A DNA stretch of 64,000 nucleotides from Chromera velia (lineage: Eukaryota > Sar > Chromeraceae): the NCBI GenBank assembly GCA_018398765.1, contig JAHBMJ010002098.1:32501-96500 (forward strand). The letters run 5' to 3'. This document shows, piece by piece, positions 11,943-32,879 of the stretch. Under the pieces are notes generated by a model that saw nothing but the letters and a program-made list of their open reading frames with translations, did not search any database and was not told the origin of the DNA. The position numbers were made by a program, and so were the translations under genes. Every line of letters starts with the position of its first letter. Position 1 is the first letter of the stretch.

Positions 11943-14918
11943 GTTCTCACTCTCCACATGCGCAAAGAATCCTTCGACCCCGTGGACTGGAAGAGAGTCC
12001 TCAGCCTTTGGCTGAGCCTCGAATAATACCACTCGATCTCCCACGGAAAGAGAAAAAATCTTCAAGACTTCCCTTCCCCCTGACTCGTCTTTCTCTGGAG
12101 ATCTTCCTGTCTTTGCATGGACACATTCATTCAAATTCTGACAAACCCCCCACCAAAACCACTTACTGCAATACCTGGGGAGTCCCAACTCTCGCAACAG
12201 CTTCCAGATCGCTCGCTTCACCGTTCGGTTCGCTCGCTCTACTGGGCTCTGTGTCTGAGGGGTGTAATCTGCCCCCCTCTGGTGATGCATCCCATTCTGC
12301 TCACAAAATTCATCATACTTTTTGCCAAACTCACCTCCATTGTCTGTGTATACTATCTTTGGTGTATACTATCTTTGGCCTACCTATTCCTTTCTCTTCA
12401 TTCTTTCTGACTACCTGAATCAAATGTCTGACTGGTCTATCTTTCTTCCCAATCACCAACCCATCCATCCATCTTTCCGTTCGCTGGATCTACAATCAGA
12501 CTTGCAGGGACAATACCAGGAAGAAAAGAAAGGTTGTGAAAGAGATGAGCACCTTCTGTCTTTGCAAACTGTCCTTTCTTTGAACAAGAACGAATTCTTC
12601 TCATACACTTGTTCACTTCTCGACATACACGACAAAGACCAGCCATCTGTCTGCATACCTTCCACATTGTTCGTTTTACCAGGCCTCTCTCTCTAAAAGT
12701 CAAAAAAAGACAATTTCTTTTCGCATGGGCAAACCTGCAGTGCCACCCATAGAGCTTAGAGAGAGACATCGGTTCAGCGGAATCAGAGGAAGGAACAGAA
12801 AAATTCACCCCCCCCCCATCTTTCTTGCTCTGTCTATCTCCGCCTGACTCTTCCATACCTTTTGGCCTGGCTGATTCCTAAGCTGATTCTATCTTGCCTT
12901 GCAGCCTTTCTTTTTCGATGTCTTTCTCGCCTTTCGGCCTATCTTCTTTTCTATTCCCTTTCTCACTGTCTGTTTCTATATTTACTTTCATGAAATCACA
13001 TGCAAAACGAACACGAGACCCATTTATGCACGAAACATCATCATGGAGCATACGCACAACATGCACACCATCCTTTTCATAGAGTCGTGCTTTGATTTTG
13101 TTTCCATATCTCTGCAGCAATTCAACCCAAAAAGGAGGGGAAACTTTCTGAACTCGCTCACTCTTCAAAGAGATGAGAGTTTGTGGAACCTTTCTGGAGT
13201 ATGCACCTTGGAGGTACACAGGAGCCCTCTCTCCATCAACTGTCTCCACATCCACTTCAACCTCTGCTTCCTCTTTTGGCGAAAACTCACTTCCCACTGC
13301 CTGCTCATAGTTGAAAACACGCCGTCTTTTCTATTTGACATTCTTTTCGACATCATGCCCGAGGAGGGTGCGACTACATCCAGTGTCTGCAATCACATCA
13401 TTCCCCCCTTCTCCCTCAGACTCATCTTCTTCATTGGGACGTGCAAAGACGGAAAAACGATTTGCCCCCACACAATCCCATCCCTGCGGACGAGATAGTC
13501 ACGTAGTGCCGCTCCCCCCCCAATTCTCCGAGGAGGAGGCAGCCTTCTCATCCTTCTTCCCTCCATTCTTCTCACAGATGGGAGCAGAGGCGAAGTGCCC
13601 CTTCTCTCCACATGCTTTACACGTGACGTTCTTCCCCCAGCATTCCCCCAGGTACTTTTGCCCACACGTCTGGCAAACAGTGCGGGTGTCAGGGCGCTGA
13701 TCGCGGGACTTCTGCTCTGATTGCTTGTTCCCCCCTTTCTGTTCCTTTCCTTTCTGAAACCTCCTGGCTGCCTTGTCCTTCTTTTCCTCCGCCTTCTTCC
13801 CCTTGTACTCTACCTCTTCCAGAGAGGCCAACTAGTCAAAATGAGGCTTCAAATCAGACCAGCTGATGTAGTTGAGATTGAGGGGAATCTTTGCACCGCT
13901 TGAGCAGGCGAGGGAGATGAGTCTCTCCTTCTGCTCTTTAGTCAGAGCATGAAGGATCATGGACACGATGGCACCGTTGTTGAGATCTCTGCTGACCGCA
14001 TGGGCTGCGTTCTGCAGGTCTGTCAGACGCTTCTTCAGGATGTAGAACCTGAAGTCTTAGACCATCTTTGGCTTGAGAACGTTACCGTCCTTGTCCTTCT
14101 TCGTGATATCGTAGGGGAATGTGCGGATCCTGTCATCGATCATCATCTGCCTGGTAAGGAGGTTGCTAAGGAACTCCTCCTTCAGAGCATGAAGAATCTT
14201 TCTGGGAGAGCGGCGGGCAAGTGCGTGTCTTTGGACGGCCTGCTTGAACGCTTTGGATGTTCCTACTGCCTTCAGAACGGTGAAACGATACCTGTGGGCC
14301 CACTGCTCCCTGGAAAAGAAGCGGGCAGGGTTCTGAATTAACTCCTCCTCAGCAAAATCAGTCCACTCAGGCTCAAACACTTCATACTCGTCTTCCCCAG
14401 AAAACAGGGGGCAGAGGGAAATGTCCATTTTCACCTTCTTGTATGTATTGCTCGAACGCGCCTCCGTCTCCTCACCGGATCCCTCTGCCTCTTTCTTATC
14501 TTCATCATCACTACTCTCTCCCTTCTCTCCATCTCCGTTCTCTGTGTCGGAATCGCCATCGGCAAGGTAGCCGTACGCAGTACCAGCCTCAGACTTGGAA
14601 TCAGATGATGCTTCTCCTTTTGCATCTTGGAACTGATCTTCAGCATGGGGGGAAGCTTCGTCTTCTACTGCTACTGCTGCTGCAGGAGTCTGGGTTTCTT
14701 CCTTTTTCTTCTTTCCCGACTTCTTCAGAAAACCTTCCAACGCAAACTCTGCGGCCTTTTCACTGGCCTTTGCAATCAGAACTTTCAAATCATCTTCAGT
14801 CACAAGAAGCTTCTTTCCTTTTCCTCCACTTTTTCTCTTTTTGTTTCCTTTCAAGCTGTTGCACCAGTTTGACACACTGATTTGTTAGGTGCCTAGACGC
14901 CCTTCCGACTCATCTAAC
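11943..14918 (-). pseudogene. Copia-type gag-protease-integrase remnant
   Basis: Minus-strand coding remnants occur in Copia order. A gag-like region begins at 14875 (MSNWCNSLKGNKK), with a lysine-rich start, a long acidic Ser/Glu tract and a Cys/His zinc knuckle (CKACGEKGHF) near 13600. An aspartic-protease motif (ADTGCSRTLLG) lies near 13390-13330. A gag-pre-integrase segment (WHCRFAHAKRN) lies near 12750, and an integrase core segment with QTQSPVERANRTVKR near 12240. Protease before integrase, with the GAG-pre-integrase domain, is diagnostic of Copia/Pseudoviridae. I see no reverse transcriptase or RNase H, so the element is internally incomplete. It is broken at several places. Treated as a fossil. 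Confidence 0.8.
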
Positions 14919-17900
14919 TGACTGTACTGATAATTGAAACTTTTGTACTAGAAAGTGACTTTTAATTTTCTACGTATCACACTAAATTTTATATAAAAAA
15001 CTAAGTCTTTAAAGCACTTAGAATGATTCTATTTATTGTTTCTTACCTGCATGAAAGTATGAACAACTTTTAAAGATAAGGTTTAATGGGTTTGTGGTGT
15101 GTATGTTAGAAATTGTTGGACGTGAGTGAGGTGAGAGAGTTTAACTTATAGTATATTGATATGTCGGGGAGTGATTGCAGACTCTGCAGACATGTGACAA
15201 TGCGCAGTGTAATGCACAAACAACCTAACTTTTACTTCTAATGGAATACGCCGAATCTGCACACTGATGTAAGGAGAGAGTACACAGCGGGCAATCCCCA
15301 TGAAAGGTAAGAATGAATGTCCGCAAACAGATCTACCGATTTGACACCTACAGAAAGCAGTTTAATCAAACAAAATTTAATGTTGAGCACTATGACCGTG
15401 CAAGAGGTAAATGCTTAGCTTCTGAAAGCCTGATCGATCCATGGCCTCTAGCCAGAGGGCCTTGCCCACGACCGGCCATCATAGCGTTTTTGTTTTTTCT
15501 GGGTGAGGCCCGGCACTGGTCACTGGGTCTTAGTCCACCCAGGAGCCCTACCTCCAAATTCTTATGCAAACAAGAGCTGCGCCTCACTCCCACAACTTCA
15601 AATCACCCGAGATTACTAGCCGTAATGCTTCCTTACGAAACCTAAGCACCGACAAACGGTCCTCTGAGAAAGGCTCAGTCTGACCTGCAGCACAGATATA
15701 CAAAAATTCAGAAAGTGGCTCACCTTCTGGCCACCCAGAGCTGGCCCCCTCATCCAGAAAGCCTTTCCAGCTCCTCATCTAGAGCTTGTTAGAGCGCACA
15801 TACGGAAAGGATTCAATGGAAGCTTTACCGGGGCAACTTCGTAGGCCCCTTTGCGTGGAGACGGGCCGTGCCCTTCGTGATGGAAGATCGAAATTGCCCT
15901 CTCAGGGCAACCAGTAGAGTGAATGTCATAATTTAAAACCCAAAAAAAAGCAAAGAAGCCAATCCTCTGGGCTTTCGATAAAGCCTACTTTCATTGCTGG
16001 AGAGCAAGTCTGTGTGATGAGAGAGAGGCGGCACTAGGTCGTGCTCTGATCGACTTGAAACATTCGACGGAAAGCCGATTTTGGGAGCTGATTTTAGATC
16101 GGCCAACCATGTGATAGCCCCGGAAGGCAAGCTACGCGTTGCGGGCCAGGGTCCGGCCGGCCACCAAGGCCAAAAAGCACTTCCCGGCTGCGTTCAGAAA
16201 GTTCTCCTCCACTCAGAAAGTCGGGTCAACAGAATGGGCCTCTATCCACAAAATCTCGTTGTCAAGCATTCCATTGGATTGTATTGGAAGGCTTGACAAC
16301 GACAAAATCGTGTTTAGCTTTTTATTCCAGAACCTCATTTTTAGAGGGGTTACAGATTCCGGAGTTTTTTCTCCCTCCGGTATCTGTGTTGGCTGGACAC
16401 CTCTGGTTGCTCGTGGGAGTGGTTGCCTCGGTGCAAAGGAGTTGTCCGATAACTAGAAGGGTTGGCGGACTGGTTTGGATCGCTCAATCAGGTCAGTTCG
16501 TTTTGTCTCGTTCCACCCCCCCCTCCCAGTGAGGGAATTGAAAAAATCTTGTTTGCAGAGATGAGCCTTCTTGATGCATGCAGAAGGCTTTGTACGATGT
16601 CTGTGAGTGTTCCTGTGTGGCTGCAACCTGGTCATTGTGGTTTCTGAATGACTGACCGGTCTGCCCTCGGCAAGGCACAAAACTGCCGTCTCCCTTTGCG
16701 TGTGTTGCTCACCCCTGCCCCCCTTCTCTGCTCTTTGCAGGTCATGGATCTCCTTCCAAAGACTTTTGTTTTGTGTTCCAGTCCATCTTCGAGTCCCTCA
16801 GAGGTAAGTCTGTGCATTTTCGTTACGGCCACAGTCTTCAGACTGCGAAAAGGAGCAGCGCCCCTACGTGTCAAGCCTGTGTTTTTTTCTACCTGCCTGA
16901 CTGCCTCCAAAATTTTGCCCTTCTTGCCTGCTTGACTGCCCTCTAGCTTTCGGCCTTTCTGTCTAGCTAAATGGCTTCCCAATTTCGGCCTTTCCGCCCG
17001 CCCTATTGCCTTCCGAATTTCAGCCTTCGCCGCACTCCCAATTTTAGTCTTCCTGCCTGCCCGATTGCCTTCCGAATTTCAGCCTTCTTACCTGCCTGAC
17101 TGCCTTGAAAAAAGTTCCAGAGTTTTATATTCCTGCCATGCTGACTGCTTTTCCATTTCGGCCTTCTTGCCTGCCTGACTGCCCTCCAAATTTCGGTCTT
17201 TCTGTCTGTCTCAATGCTTTCCAAATTTCAGCCTTTCTGTCTGCCTGACTGACTTCGCAATTTCGGCCTTCCTACTTGTTCGGTTGCCTTCCCAATTTCA
17301 GCTTTCCTACCTGCCTGATTGCTTTCCCTATTTTGGTTTTCTTTCCTGCCCAAGTTTCCTCCTAACGCTTCCTAATTTCGGTTATCCTGCTTGCTCGATG
17401 GCCTTCCCAATTTTGTTCTTCCTGCTGGCCCGACTGTCTTCCCAAGTTCGGCCTTCTTGTATGTCTGACTGCCTCCCAGAGTTCGTTCTTTCTGCCTACA
17501 TGCTTGCTTTCCAATTTCGGTCTTCTTGGCTTCCTGACTGCTTTCCAATTTCGGCCTTCCTGACCGCCTGATTGCCTTCCCGATTTCGGCCTTCCTGCCC
17601 GTCCGATTGCTTTCCCAATTTCAGTCTTCTTGCTTTCATGTATCATTCGATGCAAATTAAAGATACAGGTTGTGTTTGCATGCATGCTTTTATGTGTATT
17701 CTGGCGATTCGACTGACTTTCTGTTTGTGTGCACGTATTTCTGCAGGTGGCGTTCACGGGTGTGCATGTTTGATATATACTGAGATGCCCCCCCCCCCCC
17801 CCCCCCCCNNNNNNNNNNNNNNNNNNNNNNNNNCCCCTACCCCGGACATACCTGCCGTTGAGCAGTGCCTCATATGAATTGAAAACAAAACAGTTATGAT

Positions 17901-18203
17901 CATGAGAAGAAATGCTTCAATCAGATCGATTCAAAGCCATTCAGATGCATTTCTTATTGTGTTTTCGTCTTAGCATTAATTTACGATGATAGGTACCAGA
18001 CAATTTATGGTTTTGAAAAAATATATACTCTATACATACATTTTTTTATTTCATTTTTTAAACATCTTACTAAGCTTAAATAGTCTTAAATAAATTATGA
18101 AAATCAATTAGTTTAAAGGTTAAACTATCTATTTTAATGTTTTAAAAACTAAATTTTTCAAAGTCACTTTCCAGTACAAAAGTTTCAATTGTCAGTACAG
18201 TCA
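14919..18203 (-). repeat. High-coordinate long terminal repeat (5' LTR)
   Basis: 3,285 bp in the same orientation as the low-coordinate copy and free of the nested insertions, so it serves as the empty-site reference. It begins TGACTGTACTGA and ends TCAGTACAGTCA, with about 43 bp of terminal inverted repeat. It contains the 35-bp tandem array (about 16870-17640) and a C-rich run that includes an assembly gap (17809-17833). Confidence 0.65.
17809..17833. other. Assembly gap (25 N)
   Basis: Twenty-five N bases sit inside a poly-C run. The equivalent part of the other LTR, about 11555-11580, is a short C-rich stretch without a gap, so the missing sequence is probably short and the gap a homopolymer assembly failure. 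Confidence 0.95.
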
Positions 18204-21022
18204 GTTATCTATACTTATGATCACAGCATAAAGAAGCCAAGCGCTCCAGTCGAGTCTCTTGCCTATTAGATTTGTCTGGATTGATCGGTTTCTCTATGCA
18301 TAATTTTGAATGCTTTCAATTACTCGATTAATTGTAAAATATGCAAGCAACACTTTGCAACACTAAACCGATCATGCGATGCGCCCCACGGCCCGCCACT
18401 CACTTATATCATGGCATGGCGGGGCCGGTGCGACGCGGCCTCCAACAGTCTGATGCCATGTATTTCTGCATGCATGATTTAAAAATTGGGCAACACGTAT
18501 ATACATGAGAGTGGGCGCGCACTGCACGCCGACGTATCGTGGTGGGTAGTGGTCGGTGCTCCCGTAGTCGAGTCTGGCGTTGAAAGGGGGGCACAAACAA
18601 AAGTTTTTATCCTTTAATCGGGGGCAGGTCGTAAACAGGCTAGGATCAACGCTTTTTCATGTTCCTCTTTTTTCAAGGTAACTATGAACTCAGAGAGTCA
18701 GGGAATGCACCATGCAAACGTTCACTTTGACAACAATTGCCATGCAGTAAGCAGATTGAATCATACGACTCAAGTTAAGTTAAGTTTTGAAGGGAAACGG
18801 CATACAATCAGAGTATACATACGCAGGCCGTCTTATAGAGAAATTTTTATGTATCGCTTAATTAGTTGGGCCCAAATGGCAACTGTGTGTGCACGAATCA
18901 AAATTGCCGGCCGCGGCCTCATAGTACAGTAAGATTTGGACATTATTTAGACCCATAATACAAATTTCTGCACAGGTGGTGCCCACGCAGTCAGATCCAG
19001 ACGCGAGTATAGTATAGTAAGATATATATACCCATGCATGCAAGCATTGAATGCGTTCGCAACACGCAACATGCACTATATATTAACACTGCAACACATA
19101 CAATATGAAACACGCGTACTTCTTTTTTTTTAAAAAAAATTACCCCTAAATAAAATTATTACATGCCTTTAATTGAATTGCAAATTGACATAGATAACTG
19201 GGAATCTGGAATCATAACCCCTTTAATAATTCAATTATAACCAGAATTTTGTTGAACCGTAATTTGAACACATTACAACTCTAGAAATAAATTTATCGTC
19301 AATTATAAAATTTGTTAAGGTTAACTTCATATCACAATCACTTAGTACATAAATATTATGAAAGACACTGTATTAAGCAAACTGACAGCAATGATCGTTC
19401 GCAACGTGCAACGCCGTGCATCATTCACATTTTTGTACTCTCTCCGCCCTCTCTTAAATTGGATCATCTCTCTTTGTATCTCTTTTTTTTGCAAGTCTTG
19501 GCATCTCCGCGAATCGAAATCAATTGCTCAATTATACACTGCAATTTATGCATGCAAGAAGGAAAAAAGAATGCGTGGCATGCAACGACTCGCGATCGAT
19601 CGATCGGTCATCGAATTAGTCCAGCTTTGCTGATGAACAGCAATCCTTCATGCAGGCATCGATCACATTCCTATTTCATGCCAGCGCACTCAGTTCTTTG
19701 ATAAGACAGACATTGTGTGTGTCGATGGTGCATGACGAGAAGAATTAAGAATGAGCTTTTGCATGTGAGGTTGGCACTTTTGCTCAACACGGAGAGGCAA
19801 GAGGAGACAGGGACAAGAGTAAACGCAGGAAAGAAGGCAAACAATCGAAGAAAAAGGCTGGAAGAAATGACTACTTTGCCGGGGAGAAACTCAATGATCG
19901 AGAAGAATGTATAATTTACCGCCTCGTACAAAAGGCGACGCAGGAATTAAGTCCAAGTCTGGTCGTCGATAAGCAGGATGAATGCCCCTTTCGCACACTT
20001 CAGGAGTATACAGGGGCCTGCATGAAGCCCTTCCTCAGACCTGTCAGCTGCGTCGCGGGGGCAGTTCTGTTCCCTAATGCGAACGAACAGTGACTTTCGA
20101 TCGAATGAATCCATCACGATGAATTCAATTTACTTGCCGTACTCATTTCTTCCTTCCTTCCTGTGTCTGGCCCTTTTCTGAATTGTCAATGAGAACCTCC
20201 ATCCATCTCAACCGTCGACCTCCATTTTCCTTCCAACATGAGTTTGCTCGTGCATGCGGCAAGCTTAATTGTTTCAAAGAGCCTTCCTTCCGGCCGACCC
20301 GCACTTTTTCCCCCTTCCCTCTTACTCCGTTGGCGTGCACGCAGGTGAATTAATTCTCTTTCTCTCGACGTATCCATGCTGCATGGTCGAGTTGATCACT
20401 CCTCATTTTTTGCGCATTAATTTTTCCATTCGCTCCGGCCCTTTCTCTCTCCCTTTCCTGCTACTTCAGGCAACCAAGTGGGTTCCCGATCCCATATATT
20501 TCTGCATCCGTTGCAGCAGCCGAATTTCCACCCATGCAGCTCCCCAGCAGAAAGGAATTAAGACGTACACCCAAATATGCAACCGACAGGCAGGCAGGCA
20601 AGCAGGCAAATCGACTAAACAAAAGATTCAGCGATCGATCTCATCTGATTGGTGTGTACTGATACAGAAACAACTACATCAATTACCTCATTGAGGTGGC
20701 CCGGGTAGAAATCTTGCCGATCGAGCGCACGGGCGAATCCGTCCGAGCATACCCATCCAAGATCAGTTATCTCGAATGAATGAATGAATGAGTGATCCAG
20801 CAAGTTGCCCGCCTTGGCCCCCCCCCCTCTCCATGCAGAACTGTTGGTTCCCGTCTAGCTGCCTGCCTGACTAGTTGGTCCTCTTAGATTGAGTATGTAT
20901 TTCTCTTCGTGCCTTCCCCCTGCTTGTCCGTCTGTTATGCTGTTTGTCACTCTATTTTCCTGTCTGTCTGCTTTGCTGCTTGTCTGCCTTTCTGTCTCTC
21001 TGTTGATCAATTCTTGCATAGT
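18204..21022. other. Non-coding stretch downstream of the ABC transporter
   Basis: AT-rich near the element edge, then richer in GATC and CATGCATG words. Short frames here have no domain. I see no RNA gene. The 3' untranslated region of the ABCG gene should lie just below 21023 but cannot be bounded from sequence alone. Confidence 0.5.
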
Positions 21023-29406
<8,384 letters not shown>

Positions 29407-30000
29407 CTTTGCGAACGAGGAGGTCGATGCTGGGCTCAAGTGAAGAGTGGGGCAGATATGTACCCAAGTTCGCCTGACCTACTAAGATGCTCGTCAACCA
29501 GGGACTAACAAAACAACGCTTTGGTGCTGATAACAGAATACAGTCGACCAAACTCTAGCTACCTCTGAACTCTGTCAGCCTATCGCAATTCCACCATAAC
29601 TGCTCTTCGTCAGAGTTACTATATATAGTGTTCAGATTTCACTGCATGCGAGCTAGCGTCTTTTTGTTTTTGCATGGAAGGCGTGGCGGCGCCTGCAGAG
29701 CCTTTAGCCGAGCGTTTGAGCGTCGTCGCCGCATGTCGCCGCTACTCACCATTTCCAAACAATATTTCAGCAAGAAAGATACATTCCAACAGAAGCAACA
29801 GCAAGAGCAGTGAGAGAAGAGAATCTGAAAGACCGTCAGTGAAACAGTCGGTGAAAGCGAACGGACACCCCCTCGTGTGGAAGAGTCCGCTTCGTTTGAC
29901 CCGGCTCCGTGAGCACCCAGCAACCAGCCTCCTTCATCTTAGGGTGGATTGGTTCGACTGTGGTTCATGCTCACGTCTCTTATATATCACACCACGCGTT
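29407..30000. promoter_or_regulatory. Presumed upstream region of the ABCG gene
   Basis: The gene's promoter should lie here. An AT-rich TATATATAG word at about 29616-29626 sits some 200 bp upstream of the ATG on the minus strand and could act as a TATA-like element. An acceptor-like sequence just above the ATG (sense TTGAGCCCAG) may mark a spliced 5' leader. Both points are weak without transcript data. Confidence 0.25.
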
Positions 30001-30004
30001 TTCT

Positions 30005-30720
30005 GCCCTTGACTCAAGTGTGAGATCTGTTTGTCGCCTGCAAGTTCACACGCACTCATGCCCTTGAGCTGAGTGGTGAACTCTCTTCTTGTTCGTGCGT
30101 TGAGTCGAGCGTGAACTCCGTCGTGTGCCCCTGCGCACAAAGATTCTTCGTGACAGCCTTGAGTCAAGTGTGAACTCTCCTTTTTGCCCCTGCCCATTCT
30201 TCGCGCCTTGGGTCGAGTGGGAGCTCTGTTTCAATCGGTGCCCCGTGAACACATATTCTTCATGCCCCTGCCGCATTCTGTCTGACTCGTGCCCCGCGCA
30301 CACGATGACACCAGATCATCGCCCGGTCACACACATTCGCACCTCTGACTCGTGCCCCTCTCTGACTCGTTCCCCTGCGCACATTCTGTCTGACTCGTGC
30401 CCCGCACACACGATGACACCGGATCATCGCCCGGTCACACACATTCGCACCCATTCCTCGTGTCCCTGCGCACATTCTCTCTGACTCGTGTCCCTGCGCA
30501 CATCCTCTCTGACTGGTGCCTATGCACACGTTCTGTCTGACTCGTGCCTCTGCACACATTCTCTCTGACTCGTGCCCGTGCGCACATTCTCTCTGACTGG
30601 TGCCCATGCACACGTTCTGTCTGACTCGTGCCTCTGCGCACATTCTCTCTGACTCGTGCCCGTGCGCACATTCTCTCTGACTTGTGCTCCTGCGCATATT
30701 CTCTCTGCTTCCAGGGGGAG
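30005..30720. repeat. Minisatellite A: ~60-bp units, then 28-bp units
   Basis: The first 230 bp hold imperfect ~60-bp units (TGAGTCAAGTGTGAACTCT type). From about 30260 a 28-bp unit built on CTCTCTGACTCGTGCC plus TGCGCACATT is repeated with small changes. Twenty-eight is not a multiple of three, so the long frames here shift through the units and are not genes. A few more copies of the 28-bp unit recur at 34262-34350, on the far side of the next two arrays. Confidence 0.85.
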
Positions 30721-31249
30721 GGGACCTGCCCATGCGAACACGATCACACCAGATCATCATCGGGTCACACACTCATTCCTCAGTCCCCTGCACACCGCGT
30801 TCTTCTTGTTCCTGAGCATTCGATCCTTGTGCTCCCCTGACCACACGTATTCTGCTTATCCCTAAGCACATTCTCGTCTGAAACTCCTGTCACCGCGCAT
30901 CACATTCTTCTTGCCCCCGTGAATGATCACACTCTGTTTATACGCCATTGCGCACACGATTATTACCGAGCCAGACAGTCTGAGTGAGAGCCCTCGTGCC
31001 CCGGAGCATCTTCGGTCTTCGTGTCTCTTTTCACATATTCACATTGATGCTGCTTCACCTGCACACATTCTGTTCTCGGGTTCCTCCACACACATTTTTC
31101 CTTCTATCGCGCGCACCCTGTTTTGTCCATCAACATCCAAGCCGTCCTCGTGAACGCATTTTGTAGTCTTTGACCACCCGAGTCGTCAAAGAATTTTTGG
31201 GATCAAAGCGAAGAACTCAGGCCGACGCACCCATGGCAAGAACCCTCGC

Positions 31250-32870
31250 GCTTCATCCCTCTGCATTCCTTTCTTCTTGCACACGATGACGGGCAAAAAT
31301 CCTTATCTGCATCCCTTCTCGCTTGCACCCAAACGAGGGCAAAGATCCCTCTCTGCAATCATTCCTTCTTACAGACAAGGAGCACACCGATCCTTCTCTA
31401 ACCATAATTCGTTCCTTTCGTGTAGGCAGCGAAGGGTGAAGATCCCTCTCTCTGCATCCATTCCTCCTTGCAGACACAGATCCATCTGCATTCCTTTCTT
31501 CCTGCACATAGTGAAGGGCAAAGATGCCTCTCTGCATTCCTGCTTGCTTACAGCCAGACAAGAGCAAAGGTCCCTATCTGCATCCATTCTTTCTTTCAGA
31601 CAAGGGGAACCCAGATCTCTCTCTCAGCATTCATTCCTTTCTTGCAGAAAGCGAAGGCCCCCTGGGCACAGATGCGTCTCTCTGCATTCACTCCTTCTTG
31701 CAGACAGCGAAGGGCAAGAATCAATCCCTCTGCATCCACTCCTTTTTGCGGACAGGGATAATTCTGAAGGCCACGAACCATCCTCTGCATGCATTCTGGC
31801 TTGCAAACAGGTAAGGGTGCAGATCTCTCTCTCTCTGCACACATTCCTTAACTCCTGCAGACTAGCCTGCAGACAGTGAAGCGCACAATTCCCTCTCTCT
31901 ACATTCATTCCTTCTTGCAGATGGCCGAGGACAGAGATCCCTCTCTACAGTCATTCAAGGTTTTAAATTATTCCGCCTCGCAGAAAGGGAAGCTCACAGA
32001 TCCCTCTCTCTGCATTCATTCCGTCTTGCAGATAGGATAGGACAAAGACCCCTCTCTGTATCTATTTTTAGATTCATTCCGCCTCCCAGAGAGAAGCTCA
32101 CAGATCCCTCTCTCTGCATTCATTCCGTCTTGCAGATAGGATAGGACAGAGATCCCTCTCTGTATTCATTCTCAGATTCATTCCGCCTTCCAGAGAGAAA
32201 CGCACAGATCCCTCTCTCTGCAGTCATTCTTTGTTGCAGATGGGATAGGACAGAGATCCCTCTCTGTCGCTCTCTGTATTCATTCTCAGATTCATTCCGC
32301 CTCCCAGAGAGAAGCGCACAGATCCCTCTCTCTGCAGTCATTCCTTCTTGCAGATAGGACAGGACAGAGATCCCTCTCTGCATCCATTCTCAGATTCATT
32401 CCGCCTCCCAGAGAGAAACGCACAGATCCCTTTCTCGGCATTCTTTGCTTCTTGCAGATTGGATAGCGCAGAGATCGCTCTCTGCATTCATTCTCAGATT
32501 CATCCCGCCTCCCAGAGAGAAGCGCACAGATCCCTCTCTCTGCATTAAAATTTCTTTGCTTCTTGCGAATGGATAGCGCAGAGATTGTTCTCTGCATTGA
32601 TTCTCAGATTCATCCCGCCTTGCAGACACCCAGAGCAAAGCTCCCTCTATGCATTCCTTCCTTCTTGCAGACAATGAAGGATACAGATCCTTCTCCCTGC
32701 ATTCATTCCTTCTTGCAGATAGGACAGGGCAGAGATCCCCCTCTACACTTATTCTCACATTCATTCTGCCTTGCAGACAGAGAAGCGCACAGATCCTTCT
32801 CTCTGCGTTCATTCCCTCTTGCAGATAGGAGAGGGCAGAAATCCCTCACTGCATTCATTCTCAGAACCGC
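31250..32870. repeat. Minisatellite B: CCTCTCTGCATTCATTCC / TTCTTGCAG units
   Basis: Several dozen imperfect units of about 40-60 bp, each with a pyrimidine-rich stretch ending in CTTGCAGA. A longer two-part unit containing CAGATTCATTCCGCCT dominates after 32040. On the plus strand each unit looks like a eukaryotic 3' splice site. There is no coding evidence: the frames are fragmentary and shift between units. Confidence 0.85.
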
Positions 32871-32879
32871 TGGCAGCAG

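Larger units (their letters stand above)
3474..18203 (-). mobile_element. Broken Copia-type LTR retroelement with 3.3-kb terminal repeats
   Basis: Two direct repeats, 3474-11942 and 14919-18203, flank a 3-kb internal region (11943-14918) with minus-strand retroelement coding sequence. Each repeat begins TGACTGTACTGA and ends TCAGTACAGTCA, so it has the TG...CA ends of an LTR. A purine-rich stretch next to the internal edge of the low-coordinate repeat is placed like a polypurine tract, and the gag-like region starts only about 45 bp inside the other repeat. The low-coordinate repeat is enlarged by a nested DNA transposon and a small hairpin insertion; without them both repeats are about 3.3 kb. 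By eye the repeats differ by several percent, so the insertion is not recent. The element is clearly broken and incomplete: I see no reverse transcriptase. I see no convincing target-site duplication at the outer ends. An alternative is two copies of a terminal-inverted-repeat element that happen to flank a Copia fragment. Confidence 0.6.

Noticed and set aside
29407-29439. An upstream extension of the ABCG protein by 11 residues
   Set aside because: It would need a non-ATG start (TTG). The first ATG is at 29406, and the extra codons follow an acceptor-like CAG, so they may be leader sequence.
30125-31879. Several frames of 100-200 codons over the minisatellites
   Set aside because: Units are not multiples of three, so the frames are chance products; no domain and no consistent strand bias.
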